NCBI GenBank assembly: GCA_002010075.1
Contig: MTMG01000016.1
Span: 62,137-126,136, forward strand
Length of the DNA: 64,000 nucleotides
DNA from: Methanomicrobia archaeon JdFR-19
GTDB taxonomy: Archaea > Halobacteriota > Methanosarcinia > DSM-18856 > Methermicoccaceae
Reading direction: 5' to 3'
The notes beneath the pieces are model-generated. The model was not told the DNA's origin. It made no database searches and was given only the letters and a program-made list of their open reading frames with translations. Made by a program: the position numbers and the translations under genes. Shown piece by piece: positions 37,639 to 46,025 of the stretch; position 1 is the first letter of the stretch, and each line of letters starts with the position of its first letter.

Positions 37639-38463
37639 ATGACTGTTGCCGCTGGAGGAGAGGTTGGAGAGTTTGAGATTGACCCCAAACGAATTATGGT
37701 GATGGGTGTTGTAGGGGGTTTTGTTGGAGTATATCTTGTATCGCTGAACATTCTCCTTAATACCACAATATTTTCATTCTTTGCAGGGATTGGTGCAATC
37801 ATGGCAATCATGTGGGGTGCCGACCAAGTGAGTCATGTGAGTAAGTATGGTCTTGGAACTGGTGTCCCATCGATAGGAATACTGGCAATAGGGATGGGCA
37901 TCATCGCCACATTGTTTGGTCTTTCTATATCGTACAAACTCGGAGTTGATGCCATTGGCCCAGTGATAGGTTTTCTAACCTCATGTGCAATTGGGGCCGT
38001 GATAGGATATCTGGTAAATAGATTCATCGGACTTAACGTTCCAATTCTTGTGAGTGCCACGCTACAGATAGCTGGTGCAGCCTCCCTTACACTTATAGCT
38101 CTGATGACTGCAGTATCTGGAAGTTACTACTTCTTGGACATGGTCAGACATGTAATTGACCCTGGCTTTGTTGCACTGATCCTTATAACCAGTGGACTTG
38201 CAATACTGAATCCATTCAATGCCTGCCTTGGTCCTGATGAGAGGCAGAGTAGGACTATAACCCTTGCAAAAGTGACGGGTGCTATCGCCATGATACTGGC
38301 TGGTATTGCGGCCATTAGTTCAATAGGACTCATATCGGGATTCATAATACTGGCACTTGGCATTGCACTGTGGATTGTGTTCTTCATGAAGTTCTGGGAT
38401 CTCACGAAAAGAGACGCATTTGCGGTATGGTGTACTGGACTACTACCTGAGGAGGAAGAGTAA
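37639..38463 (+). CDS. mtrC: tetrahydromethanopterin S-methyltransferase subunit C
   Basis: The protein is about 274 residues with about eight helices. ATG 37639 (MTVAAGGEVGEF) is chosen because it directly follows the mtrD stop; longer in-frame starts lie inside mtrD. LNPFNACLGPDERQSRTI is a characteristic loop. It is an integral membrane subunit of Mtr. The stop is TAA, abutting the mtrB ATG. Confidence 0.96.
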   Translation: MTVAAGGEVGEFEIDPKRIMVMGVVGGFVGVYLVSLNILLNTTIFSFFAGIGAIMAIMWGADQVSHVSKYGLGTGVPSIGILAIGMGIIATLFGLSISYKLGVDAIGPVIGFLTSCAIGAVIGYLVNRFIGLNVPILVSATLQIAGAASLTLIALMTAVSGSYYFLDMVRHVIDPGFVALILITSGLAILNPFNACLGPDERQSRTITLAKVTGAIAMILAGIAAISSIGLISGFIILALGIALWIVFFMKFWDLTKRDAFAVWCTGLLPEEEE

Positions 38464-38790
38464 ATGGCATCATTTGTTAGAGTTGCACCAGAACTCAATA
38501 TAATTCTTGAGCCTATGGAGAGTGTAATTGCAAGTGAGAGAGAGGACTTGGTTTTGTTCTCTCTTGAAGCGATCTCAGAGAGGGTGGATGTACTCGAAGA
38601 GATTGCAGATGACCTCATGCATGCATTGTGTCCGAGCGGTCCACTTCTAAGTGCTCTTAAAGGACGAGATAAAGCTGCATATCGGGGTGCCCTATTCACA
38701 GGCAGTTTCTACGGCTTTATAATTGGGCTTCTCGTTTGCTTCTTGGTGGCGATACTTATATACTATAAGCATTTGCTGGGAGGTCTGTGA
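38464..38790 (+). CDS. mtrB: tetrahydromethanopterin S-methyltransferase subunit B
   Basis: The protein has 108 residues. The soluble N-terminal part includes VRVAPELNIILEPMESVIAS, and a C-terminal helix (FYGFIIGLLVCFLVAILIYY) anchors it, the usual MtrB form. It is placed without a gap between mtrC and mtrA. The stop is TGA. Confidence 0.95.
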   Translation: MASFVRVAPELNIILEPMESVIASEREDLVLFSLEAISERVDVLEEIADDLMHALCPSGPLLSALKGRDKAAYRGALFTGSFYGFIIGLLVCFLVAILIYYKHLLGGL

Positions 38791-39513
38791 ATGGTTGAAA
38801 AAGTTGAGCCCCCCAAGGATTGGCCCCCCATTGTGGGAGAGTATTTTGTCGGGGATCCAAACTCATGCGTTGCAGTGACCACATTGGGTTCTCATCTTGG
38901 CAGTTTTCCTGTTGAGGTTGGTGCAGCAATCGCAGGTCCAACCAAAACAGAGAACATAGGTGTGGAGAGATTGATTGCCAACATCATATCAAATCCCAAC
39001 ATAAGATTTTTGATAGTGACAGGTTCTGAGGTCAAAGGACATCTAACCGGTGATGCAATCCTAAACATCCATAAGAATGGTGTTGAGAATCACAGAATAG
39101 TGAATGCACGAGGTGCTATTCCATACATTGAGAATCTACCCGATGAGGCGATTGAGAGATTCCAGAAACAAGTTGAAATAATAGATTTGATGAACACCGA
39201 GGACAAGGATAAGATAGCAAATGCAATTAAGGAGGCACTTGCAAAAGACCCCGGAGCGTATCCTGAGCCACCCATGGTGGTTGAACTTGCAGTAGAGGAG
39301 AAAGCCGAGGAGGAGGCATTTGAAGGATACAGACCTCTTGCAGCCGAACTAACCGACATCAAAGCAAGGATTGAGGAGATGGAGAGACAAATCGTTGAGT
39401 TGGGCATTCTTGAGAAGTATGCCGCTGGTGTGTATGCTGGAAGGATTGAAGGAGTCATGATAGGGCTTGTGATATCGCTTGTACTCCTCGGTCTCATAGT
39501 AGGAGGTGTGTGA
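38791..39513 (+). CDS. mtrA: tetrahydromethanopterin S-methyltransferase subunit A
   Basis: The protein has 240 residues. The cytoplasmic corrinoid-binding domain has GDPNSCVAVTTLGSHLG, IAGPTKTENIGVERLI and TGSEVKGHLTGDAILNIHKN, with candidate cobalt-ligand His residues, and a C-terminal anchor helix MIGLVISLVLLGLIVG. MtrA carries the methyl group between the MtrH site and coenzyme M. It starts directly after the mtrB stop. The stop is TGA. Confidence 0.96.
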   Translation: MVEKVEPPKDWPPIVGEYFVGDPNSCVAVTTLGSHLGSFPVEVGAAIAGPTKTENIGVERLIANIISNPNIRFLIVTGSEVKGHLTGDAILNIHKNGVENHRIVNARGAIPYIENLPDEAIERFQKQVEIIDLMNTEDKDKIANAIKEALAKDPGAYPEPPMVVELAVEEKAEEEAFEGYRPLAAELTDIKARIEEMERQIVELGILEKYAAGVYAGRIEGVMIGLVISLVLLGLIVGGV

Positions 39514-39514
39514 T

Positions 39515-39796
39515 ATGGATGAGGAGATGAACAAAGAGACTGGTAGTGAAGAGGCTGTTGGTGAGGAGAGTTATGTAACCGCTCCAGTCTCTGAGATAGG
39601 ACTTCCGAGTGTGGCTGATCCTCAACTTATGGGTCTGGACACAATCGTAGACAGGGCAAAATACAAAGCTCAACTGATTGCAAGGACAGAGAGATGGGTG
39701 TCTGCTGAGATGGCAACCGAGTCAATAGGTTTCTTCATAGGATTCTTAGCTGCGATGGTCTTCGTGTTAATACCAATAATCTATTGGGTGGTGTGA
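39515..39796 (+). CDS. mtrF: tetrahydromethanopterin S-methyltransferase subunit F
   Basis: The protein has 93 residues with an acidic N-terminal extension of about 25 residues, then SVADPQLMGLDTIVDRAKYK and one C-terminal helix (FFIGFLAAMVFVLIPIIYWV). Position between mtrA and mtrG and the MtrA-like GLDTIVDRAKYKAQLIART segment support MtrF. It is longer than the roughly 70 residues I expect. ATG 39515 follows the mtrA stop by one base. The stop is TGA. Confidence 0.9.
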   Translation: MDEEMNKETGSEEAVGEESYVTAPVSEIGLPSVADPQLMGLDTIVDRAKYKAQLIARTERWVSAEMATESIGFFIGFLAAMVFVLIPIIYWVV

Positions 39797-39799
39797 GCT

Positions 39800-40021
39800 A
39801 TGGAGCAAAAGACAATTCCACATGTTGTTGTGGACTACAAGGAGTATATGTCTCTGGTCGAGAGACTTGAAAAGATAGATGAAAAAATAGAGTTCGTTCA
39901 TGCCGAATTGGCTCAACGGTATGGTAAAAAGGTCGGGAGAGACATAGGAATTCTTTACGGTCTTACCGTTGGAATTCTTATGTTTCTGATCTTCATCATG
40001 GTGAGAGCTACATTTGTGTGA
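39800..40021 (+). CDS. mtrG: tetrahydromethanopterin S-methyltransferase subunit G
   Basis: The protein has 73 residues. A helical, coiled-coil-like segment YMSLVERLEKIDEKIEFVHA is followed by RYGKKVGRDIGILYGL and one C-terminal helix, the normal MtrG form. It is three bases after the mtrF stop. The stop is TGA. Confidence 0.95.
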   Translation: MEQKTIPHVVVDYKEYMSLVERLEKIDEKIEFVHAELAQRYGKKVGRDIGILYGLTVGILMFLIFIMVRATFV

Positions 40022-40031
40022 GGTGTGCTTT

Positions 40032-40970
40032 ATGTTTAAGTATGACAAGAGGCAACAAGTCTTTGAATTTGGGAAGATAAAGATAGGTGGACAGCCCGGA
40101 GAATATCCAACAGTCTGCTTCGGTACCATGTTTTATGGGAGGCACAAGATCGTCGAGGATGAGGATAAAGGCATCTTTGATAAAAAGGCTGCAGAAGAGC
40201 TGTGGAACACTCAACTTGAGATGAGCGACGTAACTGGAGTTCCGGGCATGAACCAGATTGTGGGAGAAACACCAGAGGCTATTAAGAACTATATAGATTG
40301 GTTTGTTGAAATAGATGAAGAGACAGCATTCCTGATAGACTCGAGTGCTGCAGATGTTAGAGTGGCTGCTGCAGCCTACTGTGATGAGATTGGCGTATCT
40401 GACAGGGCGATATATAACTCAATAAATGCTTCTGCGTCAGCCGAGGAGATTGAGGGGTTAAAGAACTCCAAGATCGACTCTTCGATTGTACTTGCCTTCA
40501 ATGCAACTGACCCAACTGTGAAGGGGAAAATGGATGTGCTTGAGACTGGAGCTGGGCTTGTTGAGAAAGGACTTCTCAAAATCGCAGAAGAGTGTGGTAT
40601 TACAAGACCCATCGTAGACGTAGCAGCAATGCCCCTTGGTGTTGGAGCTGGAGCATCCATTCGTTCAGTAATCACAGTGAAGGCATCTCTTGGTCTTCCA
40701 GCGGGAGGAGGTTTCCACAACACAGCAAGTGCATGGGACTGGATGAAGAAATTCAAGAAGCAATACAGAGAAGCGTATCCACCTACAGATATAGGAACGA
40801 ATCTTATTGCCCAGATTCTCGGAGCAGACTTCTTGCTCTACGGTCCGATAGAGAATGCGAGATTGGTATTTCCAGCAGTTGCAATGGTTGACATAATGCT
40901 TGCTGAGAATGCTCAAGAGTTGGGATTGAAAGTGCTTGAGGAAGAACATCCGATAAATAAACTGATATGA
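40032..40970 (+). CDS. mtrH: tetrahydromethanopterin S-methyltransferase subunit H
   Basis: The protein is about 312 residues and soluble. It begins MFKYDKRQQVFEFGKIKIGG, then GQPGEYPTVCFGTMFYGRH, with TIM-barrel strands such as FLIDSSAADVRVAAAAYCDE and ASLGLPAGGGFHNTASAWDW. MtrH moves the methyl group from methyl-H4MPT to the corrinoid on MtrA. GAGGTG precedes the ATG at 40032, so the longer frame from 40014 is not favoured. It ends the operon with TGA and faces the convergent DUF2150 gene at once. Confidence 0.97.
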   Translation: MFKYDKRQQVFEFGKIKIGGQPGEYPTVCFGTMFYGRHKIVEDEDKGIFDKKAAEELWNTQLEMSDVTGVPGMNQIVGETPEAIKNYIDWFVEIDEETAFLIDSSAADVRVAAAAYCDEIGVSDRAIYNSINASASAEEIEGLKNSKIDSSIVLAFNATDPTVKGKMDVLETGAGLVEKGLLKIAEECGITRPIVDVAAMPLGVGAGASIRSVITVKASLGLPAGGGFHNTASAWDWMKKFKKQYREAYPPTDIGTNLIAQILGADFLLYGPIENARLVFPAVAMVDIMLAENAQELGLKVLEEEHPINKLI

Positions 40971-40971
40971 G

Positions 40972-41532
40972 TCAGTAAATTTCGACCATAGACATAAACT
41001 CTATCCCATCGAGCCATTCAGCAACCATACCGAAGGGGATACTGTCAATCAGTTCCTCAGGCAGTTTCTCCCCTTCCAAAACCCTCGCACCAACTAGACT
41101 TATGAGAGCGAGAGCCCCATCAACATCTCCACTTTTTTCCTTCTCAAGTGCCTCGGAGACCAGTTTTTGAAGGGGTTTGGATTTGTCTATTTTCTCAAGG
41201 CTCTTTTTACAGGATTTTATAACACCCAGAAGTGTGTTTTGTACTGAGGAAAACATTAAATCTGCATCTCCACCTATGGGCTCAACTCTGGACAGTACAA
41301 TGTCCTCTATTTCCTCGAATGTTTCAAGAGCCCTCTTCTTTGAAATCCTTCTCTTTTTCATATCCCTCAGCACTTTGAGGCATGCAATTATTACATCTTC
41401 TTCCATACTGATGAAGAAGTCGTTGTCTGAATCGTCAAGGCTTTGCTTCTCGTTGAACCTCTCCCTGAAGCTCTGGACCCAGTTATCCCATCTTTCCCGA
41501 GTATAAAATCGGGGCTCTTCTTGAGTAACCAT
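40972..41532 (-). CDS. DUF2150 family protein
   Basis: The protein is about 186 residues, mostly helical and hydrophilic, starting EEPRFYTRERWDNWVQSFRE, with DVIIACLKVLRDMKKRRISK and a C-terminal region SGDVDGALALISLVGARVLE. This matches DUF2150, a family I know only from methanogens and relatives. The function is unknown. ATG 41532 is a guess; 41556 and 41583 are other starts. It is convergent with mtrH, one base apart. The stop is TGA. Confidence 0.75.
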   Translation of the reverse strand: MVTQEEPRFYTRERWDNWVQSFRERFNEKQSLDDSDNDFFISMEEDVIIACLKVLRDMKKRRISKKRALETFEEIEDIVLSRVEPIGGDADLMFSSVQNTLLGVIKSCKKSLEKIDKSKPLQKLVSEALEKEKSGDVDGALALISLVGARVLEGEKLPEELIDSIPFGMVAEWLDGIEFMSMVEIY

Positions 41533-41591
41533 GTTGAAGTATGGGATATGTTCCATGATATAACTTTTATTGTTGTGGGACATCGAGTTTG

Positions 41592-42884
41592 TTAAGTACC
41601 TCCAACCAATAGTTTGACAAGGAGGTGAGGCGCCCCATCAGAGACTGGAACACTTTGTCCATCTTTCCCACAGAATCCTGAAAAAAGCTCGAGCTCTGAA
41701 CCGACACACTCAATGTTTTTCAAGGTTTCGAGTGTTGAGCCAGATATAGACACGTCTCTGACAAGTTCTCCAATCTCTCCATCCTTTACAATATATCCAT
41801 ATTCTGCGTTGAAAGCAAACACACCCTCTGCAGGTGATACTTCACCACCTCTTGACCCCTACAAATACAGTCCATTTCCAAGCTCACACAACATTTCGTC
41901 CAGCCCCATATCTCCCTCAACAACAAACGTATTACTCATTCTCACAAGGGGCTTTGATGCACCTTCAGCTCTTGCATTTCCCCCAATCGGCACACTGGAA
42001 AGAATAGACGAGGTCTCTGTTGAGTGAAGGTATCCAACATGTACACCTTCTTTTATCAGTTCATGTCTTGATGAGGGGACACCCTCGTCATCGAATGCAT
42101 ATGAGCCAAAGCCATCGAGTGTGGGGTCGTCTACAACCGTCAGACATTCAGAAGCTATCTTTTTCCCGAGTGTGTCTGATAGGATCGAACGTCCTTCAAG
42201 TACAGAGTCCGCCTCCATCGCATGCCCCACTGCCTCGTGTATGAATACTCCCCCCAGTTGCTGATCGAGTAAAACCCTCATGCTTCCTCCTTTGACTGTG
42301 TGTGCGGTGAGGAGATTCAACGCCCTCGAGGAAGCTTTATCTGCGAGTTCTTGCAGATTCCACTTCTCCACGAGTTCCCACCCCCCAATCATGGCTCTGC
42401 TCTCCTTTGCCATCTGCAAAATGTTCCCACTTCGAGCTATGCATAGTATCGACACACCAATTCTCGGATAATATGAGCTGACTTCAAACTCTTCATTTTG
42501 GTAATGTGTCCAAGTACTCTCTTCAAAATAGGATATCTTTACACTCTTCACATTTTTCACGTCTATTTCTTTTAAAAATCTTATTTTTTCCTCTGTATCT
42601 ATATCTCTTTGGTCGATCTTTGGTTTATAGTATGTATTCTTTGGTCTCTCTTTTGGGTATAAAATTCCATACGGTTTTTGTTCATCTTTACATGTTTCTT
42701 CAATGGTTAGTAGATTCTCCATAGCTTTTCTGTTGTTGCAGTTTATGTGATATCCCCAAAAGCCATTCTTGAATACTCTTGTTATTGTGTTATTGCTCTT
42801 GGAATAGGATATATCATCAACTTTCCCGTTTTCCAAAACTATCCTCAAAGACTCAGTATTCACGTTTCTTGTATCCTGAAACAT
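41592..42884 (-). CDS. TldD/PmbA-family metalloprotease with in-frame TAG
   Basis: Reading TAG codon 342 (41861-41859) as sense gives 430 residues ending at TAA 41594-41592. The zinc-site motif is IHEAVGHAMEADSV. The TAG falls in the highly recognisable stretch GNGLYL-TAG-GSRGGEVSPAEGVFAFNAEYGY, which is continuous in the family (usually a K or V-K before GSRGG). The last 88 residues are needed for the fold, so a real stop here would inactivate it. It follows lonB by nine bases in an operon. It may process peptides or proteins in the cytoplasm. Confidence 0.87.
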
Positions 42885-42893
42885 AGAGTTGCC

Positions 42894-44828
42894 TCATGGT
42901 TGGGGTAATGAAAGCCCATCTTTTCCAACTCTGAGCTTTGGCTCTTTGGATACAATTATGCTCTTTATGATTTTGATCAGACTAACTTTTTCTTGGGTCT
43001 GGGCGAGAGCATGCTCAAGTACATCAACAATGGTTGAAACTGGCACAATATCCACCTTAGCTTTGTATCTCTCCTCAACAAGCACATCGTCCAAATTTGC
43101 CTTTGGTATCAGTACCTTTTTCAGACCAGCCTTGGCAGCTGCTTCTATCTTGTATGTAATTCCTCCAACTGGCAGAACATCCCCCCTCACAGAGAGTGAG
43201 CCCGTCATGGCAACACTCTGATCAACTGGTATGCCTGTGACAGCAGACAATACAGCGGTGGCAACCGATATCGATGCACTGTCTCCCTCAACACCTTCGT
43301 AGGTTCCCACAAATTGAATGTGGATGTCCATTGAAGCAGTACTCGCCCCAGTGATGTTTTTTATGATGGCAGAGACGTTTTGTACTGCCTCCTTTGCAAT
43401 CTTTCTGAGTCTCCCAGTCGCAATAAGCCTCCCCTCTGTTTTTGATTGGGATGGTGTAACCTCAGCCATGATTGGAAGCACGATTCCAGAGTCTCCCCCG
43501 ATCACAGCAAGCCCATTCACTCTACCAACAGCAGAACCCTCTTTGAGGAACACCTCATACTCTTTTCTCTTTTCTATGTAGTGGTCTGCTATCTGTTGCT
43601 CGACTGATCGAGCAATTCCTTTTGCTTTTATCACATGTTTTGCCTCAACATAGGGTGCCCCCTCTTCGATTGCAATATCGCCTGCAACCCTTATCAGCCC
43701 TCCAAGGTCTCTGAGCTTGAGTGTTAGATGTCCTTTTCTTCCAGCTTTCCTCCTTGCCTCTCTTATGATTTCGGCAACAGCGTCTCTTGTGAAGTGTGGA
43801 ATTTTTTCATCCTTTGAGACCTCTTGGGCAACAAATCTTACAAGCTTACGTCTGTTTTCTGGTGTGTCTGGCATCGTCTCTTCCATGTATACCTCGTATC
43901 CATATCCTTTGATTCTTGAGCGAAGAGCAGGATGCATACCTGCAACTGCATCATAATTGCCGGCACACACCAGCACAAAATCACATGGGACAGGCTCTGT
44001 TTTCACAAGTGCTCCTGCACTTCTCTCAGACTGCCCTGTGATTGGATATTTCTTTTCTTGAAGAGCAGTCAGTAGGTTCTGCTGAGACTCTATCCTCAGA
44101 GTGTTTATCTCGTCTATGAAAAGTACACCTTTGTGGGCTCTGTGTATATCACCAGCCTCCACTCTCTCGTGGGCAGGAGTTTCGAGTCCACCTGACTGGA
44201 ACGGATCGTGTCTAACATCTCCGAGTAAAGCTCCGGCATGTGAGCCAGTCGCATCCACAAATGGAGCAACCTCTCTATTGATGTTGGATACGAGAAGCTT
44301 TGGGACAAGTGCCTCGTCTCTGGGCATCATCTGTCTAACGAGTATGAACAGTAAGAGTACCGCTATTATGCCCATCAACCACTCGCCAGTGATGAATGAG
44401 AAGAGTATGATACCAAGAGCAATCATCATAAAGAACGAATTTTTCGCCTGAGCTTTTTTTCTTGCCTCAAGTTTGTGCGCATCAACGATTTCTTTTCCTT
44501 TTCCTGCAGGAACGGTTCGAATTATGGGAGTATTTGGGTCTTCTATATTTGGATACACTAGAATATCTTCGAGTTCTTCCTTTGGTAGAAGTTCTGCCAT
44601 TGCCCTCGCCAGCATGGATTTCCCTGTTCCAGGCGAACCTATGAGCATTACATGTCTTCTTTGAACTGCTGCCTTCTTTATTACTTCAACTGCCTTATCT
44701 TGCCCTATTACCTGCTCTACCAACAGCTTCGGAACATCTATCTCTGCTGTTGTTTCGAACTCAAGCCCTCCAAATTCGTCATCCATTCTATTACACTTCT
44801 TGATTTTCTTGGATATAAACACTTTCAT
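42894..44828 (-). CDS. lonB: ATP-dependent protease LonB
   Basis: The protein has 644 residues. Walker A is LIGSPGTGKSMLARAMAE, two membrane helices are inserted near 130-170 (MMIALGIILFSFITG onward), Walker B is GVLFIDEINTL, and the Ser-Lys protease domain has EGDSASISVATAVLSA and PVGGITYKIEAAAKAG with catalytic Ser and Lys. Membrane-anchored LonB is the archaeal form. It degrades damaged or regulatory proteins at the membrane. The ATG overlaps the TAA of the upstream OB-fold gene. The stop is TGA. Confidence 0.96.
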   Translation of the reverse strand: MKVFISKKIKKCNRMDDEFGGLEFETTAEIDVPKLLVEQVIGQDKAVEVIKKAAVQRRHVMLIGSPGTGKSMLARAMAELLPKEELEDILVYPNIEDPNTPIIRTVPAGKGKEIVDAHKLEARKKAQAKNSFFMMIALGIILFSFITGEWLMGIIAVLLLFILVRQMMPRDEALVPKLLVSNINREVAPFVDATGSHAGALLGDVRHDPFQSGGLETPAHERVEAGDIHRAHKGVLFIDEINTLRIESQQNLLTALQEKKYPITGQSERSAGALVKTEPVPCDFVLVCAGNYDAVAGMHPALRSRIKGYGYEVYMEETMPDTPENRRKLVRFVAQEVSKDEKIPHFTRDAVAEIIREARRKAGRKGHLTLKLRDLGGLIRVAGDIAIEEGAPYVEAKHVIKAKGIARSVEQQIADHYIEKRKEYEVFLKEGSAVGRVNGLAVIGGDSGIVLPIMAEVTPSQSKTEGRLIATGRLRKIAKEAVQNVSAIIKNITGASTASMDIHIQFVGTYEGVEGDSASISVATAVLSAVTGIPVDQSVAMTGSLSVRGDVLPVGGITYKIEAAAKAGLKKVLIPKANLDDVLVEERYKAKVDIVPVSTIVDVLEHALAQTQEKVSLIKIIKSIIVSKEPKLRVGKDGLSLPQP

Positions 44829-45142
44829 TATCTGACGATATCAGCCTTTACTTCAAGCTCTCCCTTGTACCAGTTGAGAGAGCCTTCCACATGCACAACA
44901 TCTCCAACATTCACATTCACACGAAATGGTGTATATACCTTTACAAGTTCTCCATTCACATCCATTGTTATTAAGGTGTAGTTTTCACCACCCCTCACAT
45001 AAACAACCACTCCATCCAATGCTACATGTTTTCCAGCCCACTCTCCAATGACGATAAACTGAAGTACAAGAATAGAGCAAATACATACGAGTAAAATGAT
45101 TGCCTTCACCCTCTCATCAGACAGCTCCGACTCGGCACGCAT
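44828..45142 (-). CDS. membrane-anchored OB-fold protein
   Basis: The protein has 104 residues. One N-terminal helix (AIILLVCICSILVLQFIVIG) is followed by an OB-fold-like domain with YTLITMDVNGELVKVYTPFR and NVGDVVHVEGSLNWYKGELE, resembling archaeal tRNA_anti/OB nucleic-acid-binding domains. The role is unknown. It is first in the lonB-tldD operon. The ATG at 45142 overlaps the divergent peptidase frame; a later GTG at 45112 would remove part of the overlap. Confidence 0.7.
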   Translation of the reverse strand: MRAESELSDERVKAIILLVCICSILVLQFIVIGEWAGKHVALDGVVVYVRGGENYTLITMDVNGELVKVYTPFRVNVNVGDVVHVEGSLNWYKGELEVKADIVR

Positions 45143-45950
45143 ACTTCAGCATCATTCACTCACTCGGATTATAATTCTTGTTGTGATATTATTCATTGTA
45201 CTTCTTTTTGCCACCATTATTTTTGGTTATTTAATTGGATTGACAGCTGTTTTGATTGTGGTGTTTGTGGGAGTATATGTTGGTGTAAATGGATGGAAAA
45301 TATTACTCGAGGGATATAGTATCGAGGAAGCATCTCCACCCGCTCAGTTATCCAGTCCGCTTTATGAGACTCTTCTAAGTATATCAGAGAAGACAGGCAT
45401 CTCTCCCCCTAAGTTGTATGTTGCCAGAATGGAAACGCCAAATGCATTTGCGTTGGGTGGGCTGGGAAGCAGTGCCATTGTTATTTCACATGAGCTTCCT
45501 GTTGTTCTCTCTGATGAGGCACTGGAGGCGGTGCTTGCTCATGAGTGTTATCATATAAAAAGTAAAGATACACTATTGGGGACTGTGTTTTCTGTACTTG
45601 CAGGCTTTGTTTGTTTTTTGAGGGATGTTGGGGTGTGGAGGATTGCAGTGGATGATGACAGTCTCCCATTGTTCGATGTCGTGGTTCTTAGCGTTGCTTC
45701 GATACTGTTGAGGTGTGGGTATTCACGCAAGTCTGAGTTTGAGGCAGATATCTTCTCAGCAAGTATTACATCAAAAGAGGCAATTTTGGAGGCGATATAG
45801 AAACTTGGTAACCAGAGACTGGTCAGAGTAAACCCCTCCACATCCAACCTTTTCTTTGTTCCACCAAAACTTCCTAACATCCTTTTGAAGTACTTCACAC
45901 TGCACCCATCTACTGAAGAGAGGGTCAATAATCTGCTCATAAAAGCCTGA
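45096..45950 (+). CDS. HtpX-like M48 membrane zinc metalloprotease with in-frame TAG
   Basis: Two or three N-terminal helices precede the metalloprotease domain with PKLYVARMETPNAFALGG, the zinc motif AHECYHIKSKD (HEXXH) and the third ligand in SEFEADIFS. Reading TAG codon 235 (45798-45800) as sense adds 49 residues ending FTLHPSTEERVNNLLIKA and TGA 45948-45950; HPSTEER is the conserved M48 C-terminal motif. The start is uncertain: ATG 45096 overlaps the divergent gene, and GTG 45183 would begin at the first helix. It probably degrades misfolded membrane proteins. Confidence 0.86.
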
Positions 45951-46025
45951 TCATAAGAGAAGTGTATTTATAACACCCCCCATAATTTGGAGTAGAATTT
46001 ATATTTGCAGGTTGAGGAGTCAGAA

